Source of the DNA: Hyphomonadaceae bacterium
Lineage (GTDB): Bacteria > Pseudomonadota > Alphaproteobacteria > Caulobacterales > Hyphomonadaceae
Reading direction: 5' to 3'
Assembly (NCBI GenBank): GCA_022844475.1
Contig: JALHLR010000019.1
Location: 1-64,000 of the forward strand
DNA length: 64,000 nt
A program made the translations under genes and the position numbers. Numbering within the stretch: position 1 is the first letter of the stretch; each line of letters starts with the position of its first letter. Shown piece by piece: positions 42,223 through 51,029 of the stretch. The notes under the pieces are model-generated. The model was not told the origin of the DNA, did not search any database, and saw only the letters and a program-made list of their open reading frames with translations.

Positions 42223-43383
42223 ATGGCGCTCGATCTGGAGACGCGGCAGCAGCTGATAGAAACGGTGCGCCGTTTCGTCAACGAAGTTTGCCGGCCGAAC
42301 GAGCAGCTGGTCTCCGAGACAAATGCGATACCGGACAGGATCGTGCAGGAGATGCGCGACCTCGGTCTCTTCGGTCTCTCGATTTCCGAAGAGTATGGCG
42401 GTCTCGGCCTCACGCTGGAGGAAGAGGCGCTGGTGATCCTCGAGATGGGGCGCACCTCGCCTGCCTTCCGCTCGACCTTCGGCACCAATGTCGGCATCGG
42501 TAGCCAGGGCATTGTGATGTTCGGCACGCAGGACCAGAAGCGCGAATGGTTGCCGAAGCTCGCCACCGGCGAGGCGATCGCGAGTTTCGCACTGACGGAG
42601 CCGGATGCGGGATCCGACGCCGGTTCAGCAAAGACAAGGGCATTGCGCGACGGCAACCACTATGTTCTGAACGGCGCCAAGCGCTACATCACCAATGCCG
42701 ACAAGGCGACGATCTTCACGGTCATGGCGCGTACTGATCAGAACACGCCGGGCGCGAAGGGCCTCTCTGCCTTCATTGTCGAGCGCGACACGCCCGGCGT
42801 CAGCATCGGCAAGCCCGAGAAGAAAATGGGGCAGCAGGGCGCAAATGTCTGTGACGTGATCTTCGAGGATGCGCGCGTGCCGATCACCTCCCGGCTGGGC
42901 GAGGAAGGCGAAGGCATGAAGGTGGCGATGAGCGTGCTGGATCGCGGGCGTCTGCACATCTCTGCCCTGTCGGTGGGGATCGCAGAACGGCTGGTCGAGG
43001 AGATGGTGCGCTATGCCTCCGAGCGGAAACAGTTCGGCAAGCCGATCATCGAGCATCAGCTGGTGATGGGAATGATCGCCGAAAGCTACGCCGAGGCTGT
43101 GGCGGGACGCGCGATGGTGATGGACGGCGTCCGCAAATATGACGCGAAGGAGAAGACCGCGCTGATCGCATCGGCGACCAAGATGTGGTGCACCGAAATG
43201 GTGGGCCGCGTGGCGGACCGCGCGGTGCAGGTGCACGGCGGGGCTGGATACATCGCGGACTATGCGGTCGAGCGCTTCTACCGCGATGTGCGCATCCTGC
43301 GGCTCTATGAGGGCACGACGCAGATCCAGCAGATGGTGATCGGCCGCGAGCTTCAGCGCATGGCGAAGGCGGGGGAAATCTAG
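42223..43383 (+). CDS. Acyl-CoA dehydrogenase
   Basis: A 386-residue FAD-dependent dehydrogenase that makes the first double bond in acyl-CoA oxidation and passes electrons to ETF. Visible are FGLSISEEYGGLGL, the FAD-binding LTEPDAGSDAGSAKT and YVLNGAKRYITNA, QVHGGAGYIADYAVER, and the catalytic base in LRLYEGTTQIQQ. The ATG at 42223 (MALDLETRQQ) has GGAG seven bases upstream. It is a single gene; no ETF or thiolase genes are next to it. Chain-length specificity cannot be read from sequence. Confidence 0.95.
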   Translation: MALDLETRQQLIETVRRFVNEVCRPNEQLVSETNAIPDRIVQEMRDLGLFGLSISEEYGGLGLTLEEEALVILEMGRTSPAFRSTFGTNVGIGSQGIVMFGTQDQKREWLPKLATGEAIASFALTEPDAGSDAGSAKTRALRDGNHYVLNGAKRYITNADKATIFTVMARTDQNTPGAKGLSAFIVERDTPGVSIGKPEKKMGQQGANVCDVIFEDARVPITSRLGEEGEGMKVAMSVLDRGRLHISALSVGIAERLVEEMVRYASERKQFGKPIIEHQLVMGMIAESYAEAVAGRAMVMDGVRKYDAKEKTALIASATKMWCTEMVGRVADRAVQVHGGAGYIADYAVERFYRDVRILRLYEGTTQIQQMVIGRELQRMAKAGEI

Positions 43384-43387
43384 CTCC

Positions 43388-43831
43388 CTACCGATCCGTG
43401 CTCACCTGATGGAACAGGCTGGCGCGCAGATCAGCAAGGTCCCCGAAACCGACCTCGGACTCCATCCCGTTGAGCATCACCTTCCGCACTGGATCGGCGG
43501 GCTGCGAGAGGGTGATGGCCTTGTCGAGTTCGGCCAGCGCAGTGTGGCGAAGCTCCACACGCTGGGCGCGGTCCTGCGAATAATCCGACAAGGCGCGGCG
43601 GGACTGGGCCGCAAGCTTGAGGACATAGGGATCGCCGGGCGCGGCTGCGACCTTCGCATCAAGTTGTGCGGAGATATCGGAGATGTCGGCGCCGCTCATG
43701 CCCTCGCCATGCTGGCCGATCGAAACCATCAGGCTGGCGGTCTGCTGGAGGACAGCGTCATTTGCCGGCGCCGTGGCGCAGGCGGCGAGCGCTGTCAGGC
43801 TGGCGGCAAGAACCAGGGGCAGCAGCTTCAT
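43388..43831 (-). CDS. Hypothetical lipoprotein, helical
   Basis: A 147-residue lipoprotein with signal MKLLPLVLAASLTALAAC (lipidated Cys18). The remainder is predicted mostly helical with no further cysteines: DAVLQQTASLMVSIGQH, AAQSRRALSDYSQDRAQRVELRHTALAELDKAI. It has a TPR-like feel but no clear repeat. GGAG lies seven bases before the ATG at 43831. It converges on the acyl-CoA dehydrogenase gene (four bases apart) and is divergent from fhs. No family recognised. Confidence 0.8.
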   Translation of the reverse strand: MKLLPLVLAASLTALAACATAPANDAVLQQTASLMVSIGQHGEGMSGADISDISAQLDAKVAAAPGDPYVLKLAAQSRRALSDYSQDRAQRVELRHTALAELDKAITLSQPADPVRKVMLNGMESEVGFGDLADLRASLFHQVSTDR

Positions 43832-43980
43832 CGGCAACTCCGCAGGACCGGGGCGACAGGAGTGACGCTTCTCAATACGGCGCAATGGCGGCGAATCAAA
43901 AGCCCTGTGCAGGCCTTGCTCCAAATGCGTGACATCCTCCGCCCTGCCCGCTTAGATCGGCGCCAGCAACAGGGGTCTTC

Positions 43981-45651
43981 ATGAACAGTGATGGCGAAAT
44001 CGCGCGCGCCGCGCAGCTGAAACCGATTGCGGAAATCGGCGCAAAGCTCGGCATTCCGGCACAGGCGCTGATTCCCTACGGCCACACCAAGGCGAAGATG
44101 TCGGCAGATTTCCTGAAGTCGCTGGCAGGCAGGCCGGACGGGGATCTCGTGCTGGTGACGGCGATGAACCCGACCCCGGCCGGCGAGGGCAAGACCACGA
44201 CAACCGTCGGGCTGGGCGATGCGCTGACGCGGATCGGCAAGCGCGCGGTGATCGCGTTGCGCGAGCCGTCGCTGGGACCATGCTTCGGACAGAAGGGCGG
44301 TGCGACAGGCGGCGGCTTCTCGCAGGTCGTTCCGATGGACGAGATCAACCTGCACTTCACCGGCGACTTCCATGCCATCACGGCCGCGCACAACCTGCTG
44401 GCGGCGATGGTGGACAACCACATCCACTGGGGCAATGCGCTGGGCATCGATGTGCGGCGCATACGCTGGCGGCGGGCGCTGGATGTCAACGACCGTAACC
44501 TGCGCGCGGTGGTCACAGGCCTGGGAGGACCCGCCAACGGCACGCCAGGCGAAGGCGGATTCGACATCACGGTCGCATCCGAAGTGATGGCGATCCTGTG
44601 CCTCGCGGAAGATCTGGCAGACCTCAAGACGCGACTGGCGAAGATCATCGTGGCCGAGACGCGCGAGCGCAAGCCGGTCACGGCTGGTGACATCAGGGCG
44701 GATGGCGCGATGGCCGTGCTGCTGAAGGATGCGATCCAGCCCAACCTTGTCCAGACGATCGAGAACACGCCAGCCATCGTGCATCTCGGACCGTTCGCCA
44801 ACATCGCACATGGCTGCAATTCGGTGACGGCGACACGGGCGGCGCTCAAGCTGGGCGATATCGTCGTGACCGAGGCGGGCTTCGGCGCAGATCTCGGCGC
44901 GCAGAAATTCTTCGACATCAAATGCAGGCTGTCTGGCCTCAGGCCGAAAATGGCCGTGCTGGTCGCAACCATCCGCTCGATGAAGATGAATGGCGGCGTG
45001 GCGAAGGGGGATCTTGGCCGCGAGGACATCGACGCGCTTCAGCGGGGCGCCGCGAATGTGCAGCGCCATATCGAGAACCTGAAGGGCTATGGCCTGCCCG
45101 TGATCGTGGCGCTGAACCATTTCACGTCTGACACGCAGGCTGAGGTCGATACCGTGAAACGCATTGTCGGCGCGATGGGCGCCGAGGCGATCGTATGCCG
45201 TCACTGGGCCGAAGGCGGCAAGGGCGCCGAAGAGCTGGCGCATGCAGTGGTGAAGCAGCTCGCACGGAAGGAGGACAGGTTTCAGGTCCTCTATGACGAC
45301 GAGCTGCCCCTGCTTGCCAAGATCGAGGCGACAGCAAAGCGTATCTATCGTGCGGAGCGTGTGGATGCGCCCGCCAAGGTGGTGCAGCAGCTGAAGCGCT
45401 GGGAAGAAGCTGGCTTTGGCCGCCTGCCGGTCTGCATCGCCAAGACGCAATACTCCTTCTCCACTGACCCCACGAAACTTGGCGCGCCCGAGGGGCATGT
45501 CCTCGACGTGCGCGAAGTGCGACTGTCCGCCGGCGCCGGATTCATCGTGGCGATATGCGGCGACCTGATGACGATGCCCGGCCTGCCACGCCACCCGGCG
45601 GCGGAACTGATGTCGGTTGATGCGAACGGAAACATCCACGGGCTTTCGTGA
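43981..45651 (+). CDS. fhs: Formate--tetrahydrofolate ligase
   Basis: Fhs activates formate with ATP to make 10-formyl-THF, feeding one-carbon units to purine and fMet synthesis. The protein has 556 residues, the normal length. The ATP-binding motif [14 protein letters not shown] is near residues 60-73. Also typical are [49 protein letters not shown] and [10 protein letters not shown] short upstream AGGGG may be the ribosome-binding site. The stop overlaps the start of a VOC protein gene (TGATG), so the two are co-translated. purE/purK, 14 kb away, are in the same broad pathway. Confidence 0.97.
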   Translation: MNSDGEIARAAQLKPIAEIGAKLGIPAQALIPYGHTKAKMSADFLKSLAGRPDGDLVLVTAMNPTPAGEGKTTTTVGLGDALTRIGKRAVIALREPSLGPCFGQKGGATGGGFSQVVPMDEINLHFTGDFHAITAAHNLLAAMVDNHIHWGNALGIDVRRIRWRRALDVNDRNLRAVVTGLGGPANGTPGEGGFDITVASEVMAILCLAEDLADLKTRLAKIIVAETRERKPVTAGDIRADGAMAVLLKDAIQPNLVQTIENTPAIVHLGPFANIAHGCNSVTATRAALKLGDIVVTEAGFGADLGAQKFFDIKCRLSGLRPKMAVLVATIRSMKMNGGVAKGDLGREDIDALQRGAANVQRHIENLKGYGLPVIVALNHFTSDTQAEVDTVKRIVGAMGAEAIVCRHWAEGGKGAEELAHAVVKQLARKEDRFQVLYDDELPLLAKIEATAKRIYRAERVDAPAKVVQQLKRWEEAGFGRLPVCIAKTQYSFSTDPTKLGAPEGHVLDVREVRLSAGAGFIVAICGDLMTMPGLPRHPAAELMSVDANGNIHGLS

Positions 45652-46034
45652 TGCAGATCGCAAAGCTCGCCTTCCTCGTACGCGATTATGACGAGGCCAT
45701 CGACTGGTTCACGCGCTGCCTCGGGTTCGGGTTGGCGGAAGACACCGACATGGGCGGCGGCAAGCGCTGGGTCGTCGTGCAGCCGCCCGGTGCGCAAGGC
45801 GTGGCGCTGGTCCTGGCCAAGGCGGTGGGCGAGCAACAGGCAACAATCGGCAGGCAGGCCGGCGGGCGCGTCTTCCTCTTCGCGGAGACCGATGATTTCG
45901 ATCGCGACCATGCGCGCATGACCGGTGAAGGCGTGGTCTTCCGTGAAACCCCGCGAAACGAACCCTATGGCAAGGTCGCCGTGTTCGAGGACCTGTACGG
46001 CAATCCGTGGGATCTCATCGAGCCTGCGCGATAG
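45651..46034 (+). CDS. Single-domain VOC (glyoxalase/bleomycin-resistance) protein
   Basis: A 127-residue protein with the classic VOC beta-alpha-beta-beta-beta repeats: KLAFLVRDYDEAIDWFTRCLGF at the N-terminus, WVVVQPPGAQGVALVLAKA in the middle and VAVFEDLYGNPWDLIEP with a metal-ligand Glu at the end. These small dimers bind metals or hydrophobic drugs and metabolites. The ATG overlaps the fhs stop by one base, so it depends on fhs translation. Whether its function is linked to one-carbon metabolism is unknown. Confidence 0.88.
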   Translation: MQIAKLAFLVRDYDEAIDWFTRCLGFGLAEDTDMGGGKRWVVVQPPGAQGVALVLAKAVGEQQATIGRQAGGRVFLFAETDDFDRDHARMTGEGVVFRETPRNEPYGKVAVFEDLYGNPWDLIEPAR

Positions 46035-46124
46035 GCGCGTCCTGCCGCTGCGGCGCCGCTTGCGCAGCGCGCCCCCGCCTGTGAAGCTTCGCAAAACAAG
46101 AAACGCGATCCAGGGGAAACGAAT

Positions 46125-47606
46125 ATGCGGCTGACACGGCGCGGACTTCTGGCGACTGTCTACGGCACAGGGCTTGCCGCCTGTGCGCCGATGCCCAGGG
46201 TCGCGTCCACTGTTGGGGGCAACGGCCCCGACGCCACCCAGATGGCGTCGATGATCCGCAGCGGCGAGATGTCCGCAACGGAGGCTGTCGAAGCGGCCAT
46301 CAAGCGCTGCGAGACAGCAAACGCCCGGCTCGGCTTCGTCGTCAACGACACCTACGCACTTGCGCGCGCGCGCGCGAAGACGCAGCTGACCGGACCGTTC
46401 GCCGGCGTGCCCTACCTGATCAAGGACCTCAACGACGTGATCGGCGCGCCGACACGGATGGGGTCGCGCTCCACCACCGGCGCGCCGCCAGCGACAGCAC
46501 AGGACGCCTACATCAACGCAACGTTCGCAACCGGTGTCGTCTGCATCGCGAAGTCGGCCTCGCCAGAAGGCGGCTATCTGCCGACGACAGAACCACTCGC
46601 CTTCCCGCCAACCCGCAACCCCTGGGACACCAGCCGTTCAACGGCCGGTTCTTCGGGCGGCGCAGCGGCGGCGGTGGCGTCAGGCGTGGTGCCAATGGCG
46701 CATGCAAACGATGGCGGCGGCTCGATCCGCTTCCCGGCGGCGAATTGCGGGCTGGTAGGGCTGAAGCCTTCCCGCGGCCGGATGATCGCGGACATGCCGG
46801 GCGCACGACCGCTGGACATCGGCGTGCAGGGCGTCGTGTCACACACCGTGCGCGACACGGCCGGGATGTTCGCAGCGACCGAGCAGGCCGGCGCTGTGGC
46901 GCCGCTGCCGCCCATCGGCCTCGTGACGGGCAAGGGGACGAAGCGGCTGAAAGTCGGCATCATCACGAAGGGCTTTGCGGGATTCGAAGCTGACCCAGTG
47001 GTCGCCGCAGGCGTCAACAGCACGGCGAAGCTGCTCGAGGGTCTTGGCCACAATGTGGTGGGAACAACCAGCTGGCCGACACCTGCAAGCTTCACCGAGG
47101 ACTTTCTCGCGTTCTGGTCGCTGGGCGCGCTGCAGGATGTCACGGCCGGATCGAAGGCGGCCGGCAAGGCGCCGGACGGAACGCTGTTCGAGCCCTTCTC
47201 GCTGCGCATGGCCGAGAACGGCATGAAGATGAAGCCCGAGGAGATCCAGGCCGTTCAGATGCGGCTGCTTGGCGCGGCAAAAGCCTATGACGACTGGATC
47301 AGGGAATACGACATCGTCATCTCGCCGCTGTTCAAGTCGCCGCCCTCCCCGCTTGGCTATCTGCGCGGTGATGTACCGTTCGACACGCTGCGGCAACGCC
47401 TGACCGAGCAGGTCGGCTATACGCTGATCCACAACGTCTCTGGCGCGCCGGCCATCAGCCTGCCGCTGCACTGGTCAGACGAAGGGCCGATCGGCATTCA
47501 GTTCAGCGCAGCGAATGGCGGCGAGAAGACGCTGCTGGAGCTCGCCTACGAAATCGAGGCGGCGGCGCCGTGGGTCGGCAGGCGCCCGGCGGTGTGGGTC
47601 GGCTAG
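46125..47606 (+). CDS. Amidase-signature lipoprotein, Tat-like export signal
   Basis: A 493-residue amidase with [10 protein letters not shown], a Tat-like twin-arginine start, and a lipobox LAAC (Cys20). The amidase triad is Lys100 (PYLIKDLND), the serine pair 176-177 (TAGSSGGA) and nucleophile Ser200, where the usual GSDTGGS is [23 protein letters not shown] precedes the ATG. Tat export fits a folded envelope amidase. A PIG-L-type deacetylase lipoprotein follows 64 bases downstream, which suggests a common task on an N-acylated envelope substrate (inference). Confidence 0.88.
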   Translation: MRLTRRGLLATVYGTGLAACAPMPRVASTVGGNGPDATQMASMIRSGEMSATEAVEAAIKRCETANARLGFVVNDTYALARARAKTQLTGPFAGVPYLIKDLNDVIGAPTRMGSRSTTGAPPATAQDAYINATFATGVVCIAKSASPEGGYLPTTEPLAFPPTRNPWDTSRSTAGSSGGAAAAVASGVVPMAHANDGGGSIRFPAANCGLVGLKPSRGRMIADMPGARPLDIGVQGVVSHTVRDTAGMFAATEQAGAVAPLPPIGLVTGKGTKRLKVGIITKGFAGFEADPVVAAGVNSTAKLLEGLGHNVVGTTSWPTPASFTEDFLAFWSLGALQDVTAGSKAAGKAPDGTLFEPFSLRMAENGMKMKPEEIQAVQMRLLGAAKAYDDWIREYDIVISPLFKSPPSPLGYLRGDVPFDTLRQRLTEQVGYTLIHNVSGAPAISLPLHWSDEGPIGIQFSAANGGEKTLLELAYEIEAAAPWVGRRPAVWVG

Positions 47607-47670
47607 CGCGCATTCACGGCTGCTGGACATCGTGCGGGCCGTCGCACCGCAGACATATGTGGGAGAGACT

Positions 47671-48591
47671 GTGAAGCACCTGGCAACCCTTGCACTCATC
47701 GCGCTGGCGTCGGCCTGCACGTCGATCCCGTCAGGACCGAGGCCGCCCTCGCCGCCGATGGTCAGCGTGTTTGCGGTCGCACATCAGGACGACTGGCAGC
47801 TGTTCATGAACCCCGACGCCTGGCACGCGATGAACGAGCCGCAGGAGAAGGCGGTGTTCATCCACGTGACCGCAGGCGATGCCGGCGCCGGAGCGGGCGG
47901 CGAGCCTGTGCCCTATTATCTGGCGCGCGAGGAAGGCGCATTGCGCGCCGTGCGCTTCATGGCGAATGCCGCCGACCCGACGGTCGGCAAGGGCGCACGG
48001 ATGGACAGCGCAATGGTCATGCGCGGCGGGCGCGGCGTGCAGCGCTATGCCTATGCGAATGCCGTCGTGTATTTCCTGCGCCTGCCGGATGGGAACATCG
48101 TCAACGGATCGGTTTACACGCCGCACCCGGAATCACTGACGCGGCTGCGCTCGGGTGAAGCTGCAACGTCCGGCACCGTGGAGCAGAGCGCGCGGTACGA
48201 AGGCTGGGCGGATCTGGTGAAGACACTGAACGCTATCGTCGAATCTGAGCGCGTTGCCGGCTCCGGGCTCACCCTGCATATCGCGGAGCTGGATGAAGCG
48301 GTGAACCCTGGCGATCATCCCGATCACCGCGCGACGGCGCAGGCCATGGAGGAGGTCGCCGCGTCATATCGCTGCGCCCCGGTCTACCGGCACATCGAGT
48401 ATTTCACACGCACCAAGCCCGTGAACGTCACCGGCGAGGACTACATGATCGACGTCGGTACATGGGCCGCCACCGCTTCCGGCCTCAGCGACAATCACGC
48501 CCAGGCAACATGGGAGAGCGGTCACAACGCCTGGATCGGCCGCAACTATTACCGGGTAACGCAGCCGACCGGCGCGTGCGAGCAGAACTAG
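47671..48591 (+). CDS. PIG-L family deacetylase lipoprotein
   Basis: A 306-residue lipoprotein with signal KHLATLALIALASAC (Cys16). The zinc motif of LmbE/PIG-L deacetylases appears as AHQDD (37-41; the usual form is AHPDD), with a second conserved segment GDHPDHRATAQAM in the last third. These enzymes remove acetyl groups from N-acetylglucosamine-type sugars. It starts with GTG at 47671 with GGGAGAG four to five bases upstream. An unusually exported, lipid-anchored form. Confidence 0.87.
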   Translation: MKHLATLALIALASACTSIPSGPRPPSPPMVSVFAVAHQDDWQLFMNPDAWHAMNEPQEKAVFIHVTAGDAGAGAGGEPVPYYLAREEGALRAVRFMANAADPTVGKGARMDSAMVMRGGRGVQRYAYANAVVYFLRLPDGNIVNGSVYTPHPESLTRLRSGEAATSGTVEQSARYEGWADLVKTLNAIVESERVAGSGLTLHIAELDEAVNPGDHPDHRATAQAMEEVAASYRCAPVYRHIEYFTRTKPVNVTGEDYMIDVGTWAATASGLSDNHAQATWESGHNAWIGRNYYRVTQPTGACEQN

Positions 48592-48625
48592 GGCTGACCA
48601 CTTCCACCAAGGTGCAGTCCCAGCC

Positions 48626-48657
48626 CCGCTCAACCCGACAAATGTCGGAAAGAGCGG
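48626..48657. other. Nested stem-loop between convergent genes
   Basis: CCGACA (48635-48640) and TGTCGG (48643-48648) form an inner stem with a two-base loop, or five pairs with a four-base loop. CCGCT (48626-48630) and AGCGG (48653-48657) can form an outer stem. It lies between the PIG-L and P450 stop codons and may aid termination; there is no T-tract. Confidence 0.35.
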
Positions 48658-48676
48658 CACGAGGAGAGCTGCACGG

Positions 48677-49978
48677 CTAGGCCTTCGGATACACCCGCAC
48701 AGGCATCGCAGCGTAGCCCTTCACGAACGCGCTCGGAATGCGTTCCGGTTCAGCAAGGACTTCGATACGGTCGAAGCGCGCAAGAATTTCTTCCCACAGG
48801 ATCTGCAGCTGCAGTTCCGCCAGGCGGTTGCCGACGCAGCGGTGGATGCCGAAGCCGAATGAGAGGTGCCGGCGCACCATCGGACGCTCGATATTGAGCA
48901 CCTCGGGCTTGTTGTACTGCGTCTCGTCACGATTGCCGGAGGCGTACCACATCAGGACTTTCTCGCCCTTGCGGATCGTCTTGCCGTTGAGTTCGTAGTC
49001 CTGCAGCGCGGTACGGCGCATGTGGGCCAGCGGGGTCTGCCAGCGGATGATCTCCGACACCGCGGACGGGATCAGCGACGGATCGGCTTTCAGTTTCGCC
49101 CACTGCTCGGGCCATTTGTTGAAAGCATAGACGCCGCCGGTCATCGAGTTGCGCGTCGTATCATTGCCGCCGACGATCAGAAGCAGCAGGTTGCCGAGAT
49201 ACTCCTGCGGGGTCATGTTCCGCGTGTGCTCGCCGTGCGCGAGCATGGAGACAAGATCGCCTTTCGGTTCGGCGTTGACCCGCTCGTTCCACAACCGCGT
49301 GAAATAGCCTAGGCATTCAAGCAGCTCGCCGCGCCACTGCTCTTCACTGGTGACGATCTCCGGATTATTGCGCCCGGTGGCAACATCGGACCAGCGTGTC
49401 AGCTTGCGGCGGTCCTCGAAGGGGAAGTCGAACAGCGTCGCGAGCATCATGGTTGTGAGTTCGATCGAAACCGTGTCGACCCAGTCGAACGACTCTCCGA
49501 CGGGAAGCTCGTCGAACAGCTTCTTTGTGCGGCTGCGGATCAGCGCTTCAAAGCTGCGGAGATTTTCAGGACCCACGATCGACTGCACCGTCTTGCGCTG
49601 AAGATCGTGCTTGGGCGGGTCCATCGCGATGAACATCGGCAGCTGGAAGTCTTCGTCCTGGTCGACGACCGTGATGCCGCCCTCAGAGGAGAACACGCCG
49701 TGGGTCGTGTCGACGGTCATGATGTCCTTGTAGGTGGTCACGTTCCAGAAGGGTCCGAACGGGCTGTCCGGGGTATAGTTGACCGGGGCCTCCTTCCGCA
49801 TCCGGGCGAAATAGTCCCAGTAGCCTTCCTGACGCCAGATTTCGGGATCCGTGATGTCGAAGGCGGCAAGATCGATATCCGACGCGCGCGGCGGCGCCGC
49901 ACCGCGCAGCAGGCCATTCTTTCGGAAAGCCTCAGCGCCTGCCTTGCTTGGGGTGGCTGTCGTCGCCGTATCTGCCAT
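48677..49978 (-). CDS. Cytochrome P450, CYP153 family (terminal alkane/fatty-acid hydroxylase)
   Basis: A 433-residue soluble P450. MFIAMDPPKHDLQRKTV and GGITVVDQ match CYP153 closely. The I-helix is GGNDTTRNSMTGGVY, the ExxR motif is SEIIR, and the haem loop is FGFGIHRCVGNRLAE with the thiolate ligand Cys381. CYP153 enzymes put a terminal hydroxyl on medium-chain alkanes and acids, with electrons from a ferredoxin and its reductase. Neither partner gene is adjacent. GAGGA lies six bases before the ATG at 49978. Confidence 0.94.
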   Translation of the reverse strand: MADTATTATPSKAGAEAFRKNGLLRGAAPPRASDIDLAAFDITDPEIWRQEGYWDYFARMRKEAPVNYTPDSPFGPFWNVTTYKDIMTVDTTHGVFSSEGGITVVDQDEDFQLPMFIAMDPPKHDLQRKTVQSIVGPENLRSFEALIRSRTKKLFDELPVGESFDWVDTVSIELTTMMLATLFDFPFEDRRKLTRWSDVATGRNNPEIVTSEEQWRGELLECLGYFTRLWNERVNAEPKGDLVSMLAHGEHTRNMTPQEYLGNLLLLIVGGNDTTRNSMTGGVYAFNKWPEQWAKLKADPSLIPSAVSEIIRWQTPLAHMRRTALQDYELNGKTIRKGEKVLMWYASGNRDETQYNKPEVLNIERPMVRRHLSFGFGIHRCVGNRLAELQLQILWEEILARFDRIEVLAEPERIPSAFVKGYAAMPVRVYPKA

Positions 49979-50216
49979 CGCTCGTCCTCGCCTTGGGCGT
50001 AAGATTTTGCCTCTCAGCCCTGACATAGTCTAGCAGAGCGAGCGATCCGGGGCAGTCCTGTCCTTGCGGCAGGTGTTTGTTTTTGCAGCACCCTTGCCCG
50101 CGACATGAGGAAACATGGCCGCGCCTTCCGGCATGCGGTGGATGTGCTAGACGTCCCGGACCTTCAAGCCGGCTGGATTCCAGGGCCGGGGCCGCGCTTT
50201 CGCAGGGACCGCCGAC

Positions 50217-50987
50217 TTGGCATCGATCGAGCCGTCACAACAGCGCCGCGCCCTGTCGGTGCTGATCCCGTTCTACAACGAGGAAGGCAATATCCAGCCC
50301 CTGGTCGACGAGGTGCATGCGGCCCTGAACGGCGTGGATTACGAGATTGTCTGCGTCAACGACTGCTCGGGCGATGCAACCGCTGCAGAGTTGATCGCCG
50401 CGCAGGCTGCCAGCCCGGACCGCATCAAGATCCTGACCCACACAAGGCGGCGGGGCAAATCCGCCGCCCTGTTCACTGGCCTTCGGCACTGCTCGGGCGA
50501 CTGGGTGCAACTGCTGGACGGCGACGGGCAGAACGACCCCGCTGATTCGCGCCGGGTCTGGGACAAGGTGGCGGCGAAGGACGAAAACCCGGCCCTGGGC
50601 ATTGTCTGCGGCCGCAGGACCAGCCGAAACGACAGTGGTTTCAAATGGCTGCAATCGCGCATCGCCAACGGCGTGCGCCGCTTCTGCCTGCGCGACGACG
50701 CGACCGACACCGGCTGCGGCTTCAAGCTGATCCGCCGCAGGGCCTTCCAGGACCTGCCCTACTTTGCATCGATGCACCGTTTCCTGCCGGCGCTCATCAA
50801 GCGAGCCGGGTGGGACGTGCAGGAAGAACCGGTGGCTGACCGGCTGCGGCTTCATGGTGTGTCAAAGTATGGATTTCTCGGACGTTTTGGCGCCGGGCTG
50901 GTAGACCTGCTCGGGATGATGTGGCTTGTGCGGCGGGGGGGATATGGCGTCGCCGCCGAATGGAACGATCCGCGCTCCGGGCGCTGA
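50217..50987 (+). CDS. Family 2 glycosyltransferase (polyprenyl-phosphate type)
   Basis: A 256-residue GT-A glycosyltransferase without transmembrane anchors at the C-terminus. SVLIPFYNEEGNIQPLVDEV, VNDCSGD and the metal-binding LLDGDGQNDP are typical of DPM1/GtrB-like enzymes that load a sugar onto polyprenyl phosphate. It begins with TTG at 50217, with AGGGA seven bases upstream; no better start exists. The next gene is a GT83-type membrane transferase (42 bases later), so the two likely make and use a lipid-linked sugar donor. Confidence 0.88.
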   Translation: MASIEPSQQRRALSVLIPFYNEEGNIQPLVDEVHAALNGVDYEIVCVNDCSGDATAAELIAAQAASPDRIKILTHTRRRGKSAALFTGLRHCSGDWVQLLDGDGQNDPADSRRVWDKVAAKDENPALGIVCGRRTSRNDSGFKWLQSRIANGVRRFCLRDDATDTGCGFKLIRRRAFQDLPYFASMHRFLPALIKRAGWDVQEEPVADRLRLHGVSKYGFLGRFGAGLVDLLGMMWLVRRGGYGVAAEWNDPRSGR

Positions 50988-51029
50988 CCGTTTATCCGCG
51001 TGCCGCCGCAGTCGAGTGGAAGAAGACGC

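Noticed and set aside
43828-45663. Open frame of about 600 codons antisense to fhs
   Set aside because: The sense strand encodes a complete Fhs of normal length; the antisense protein has no recognisable domain.
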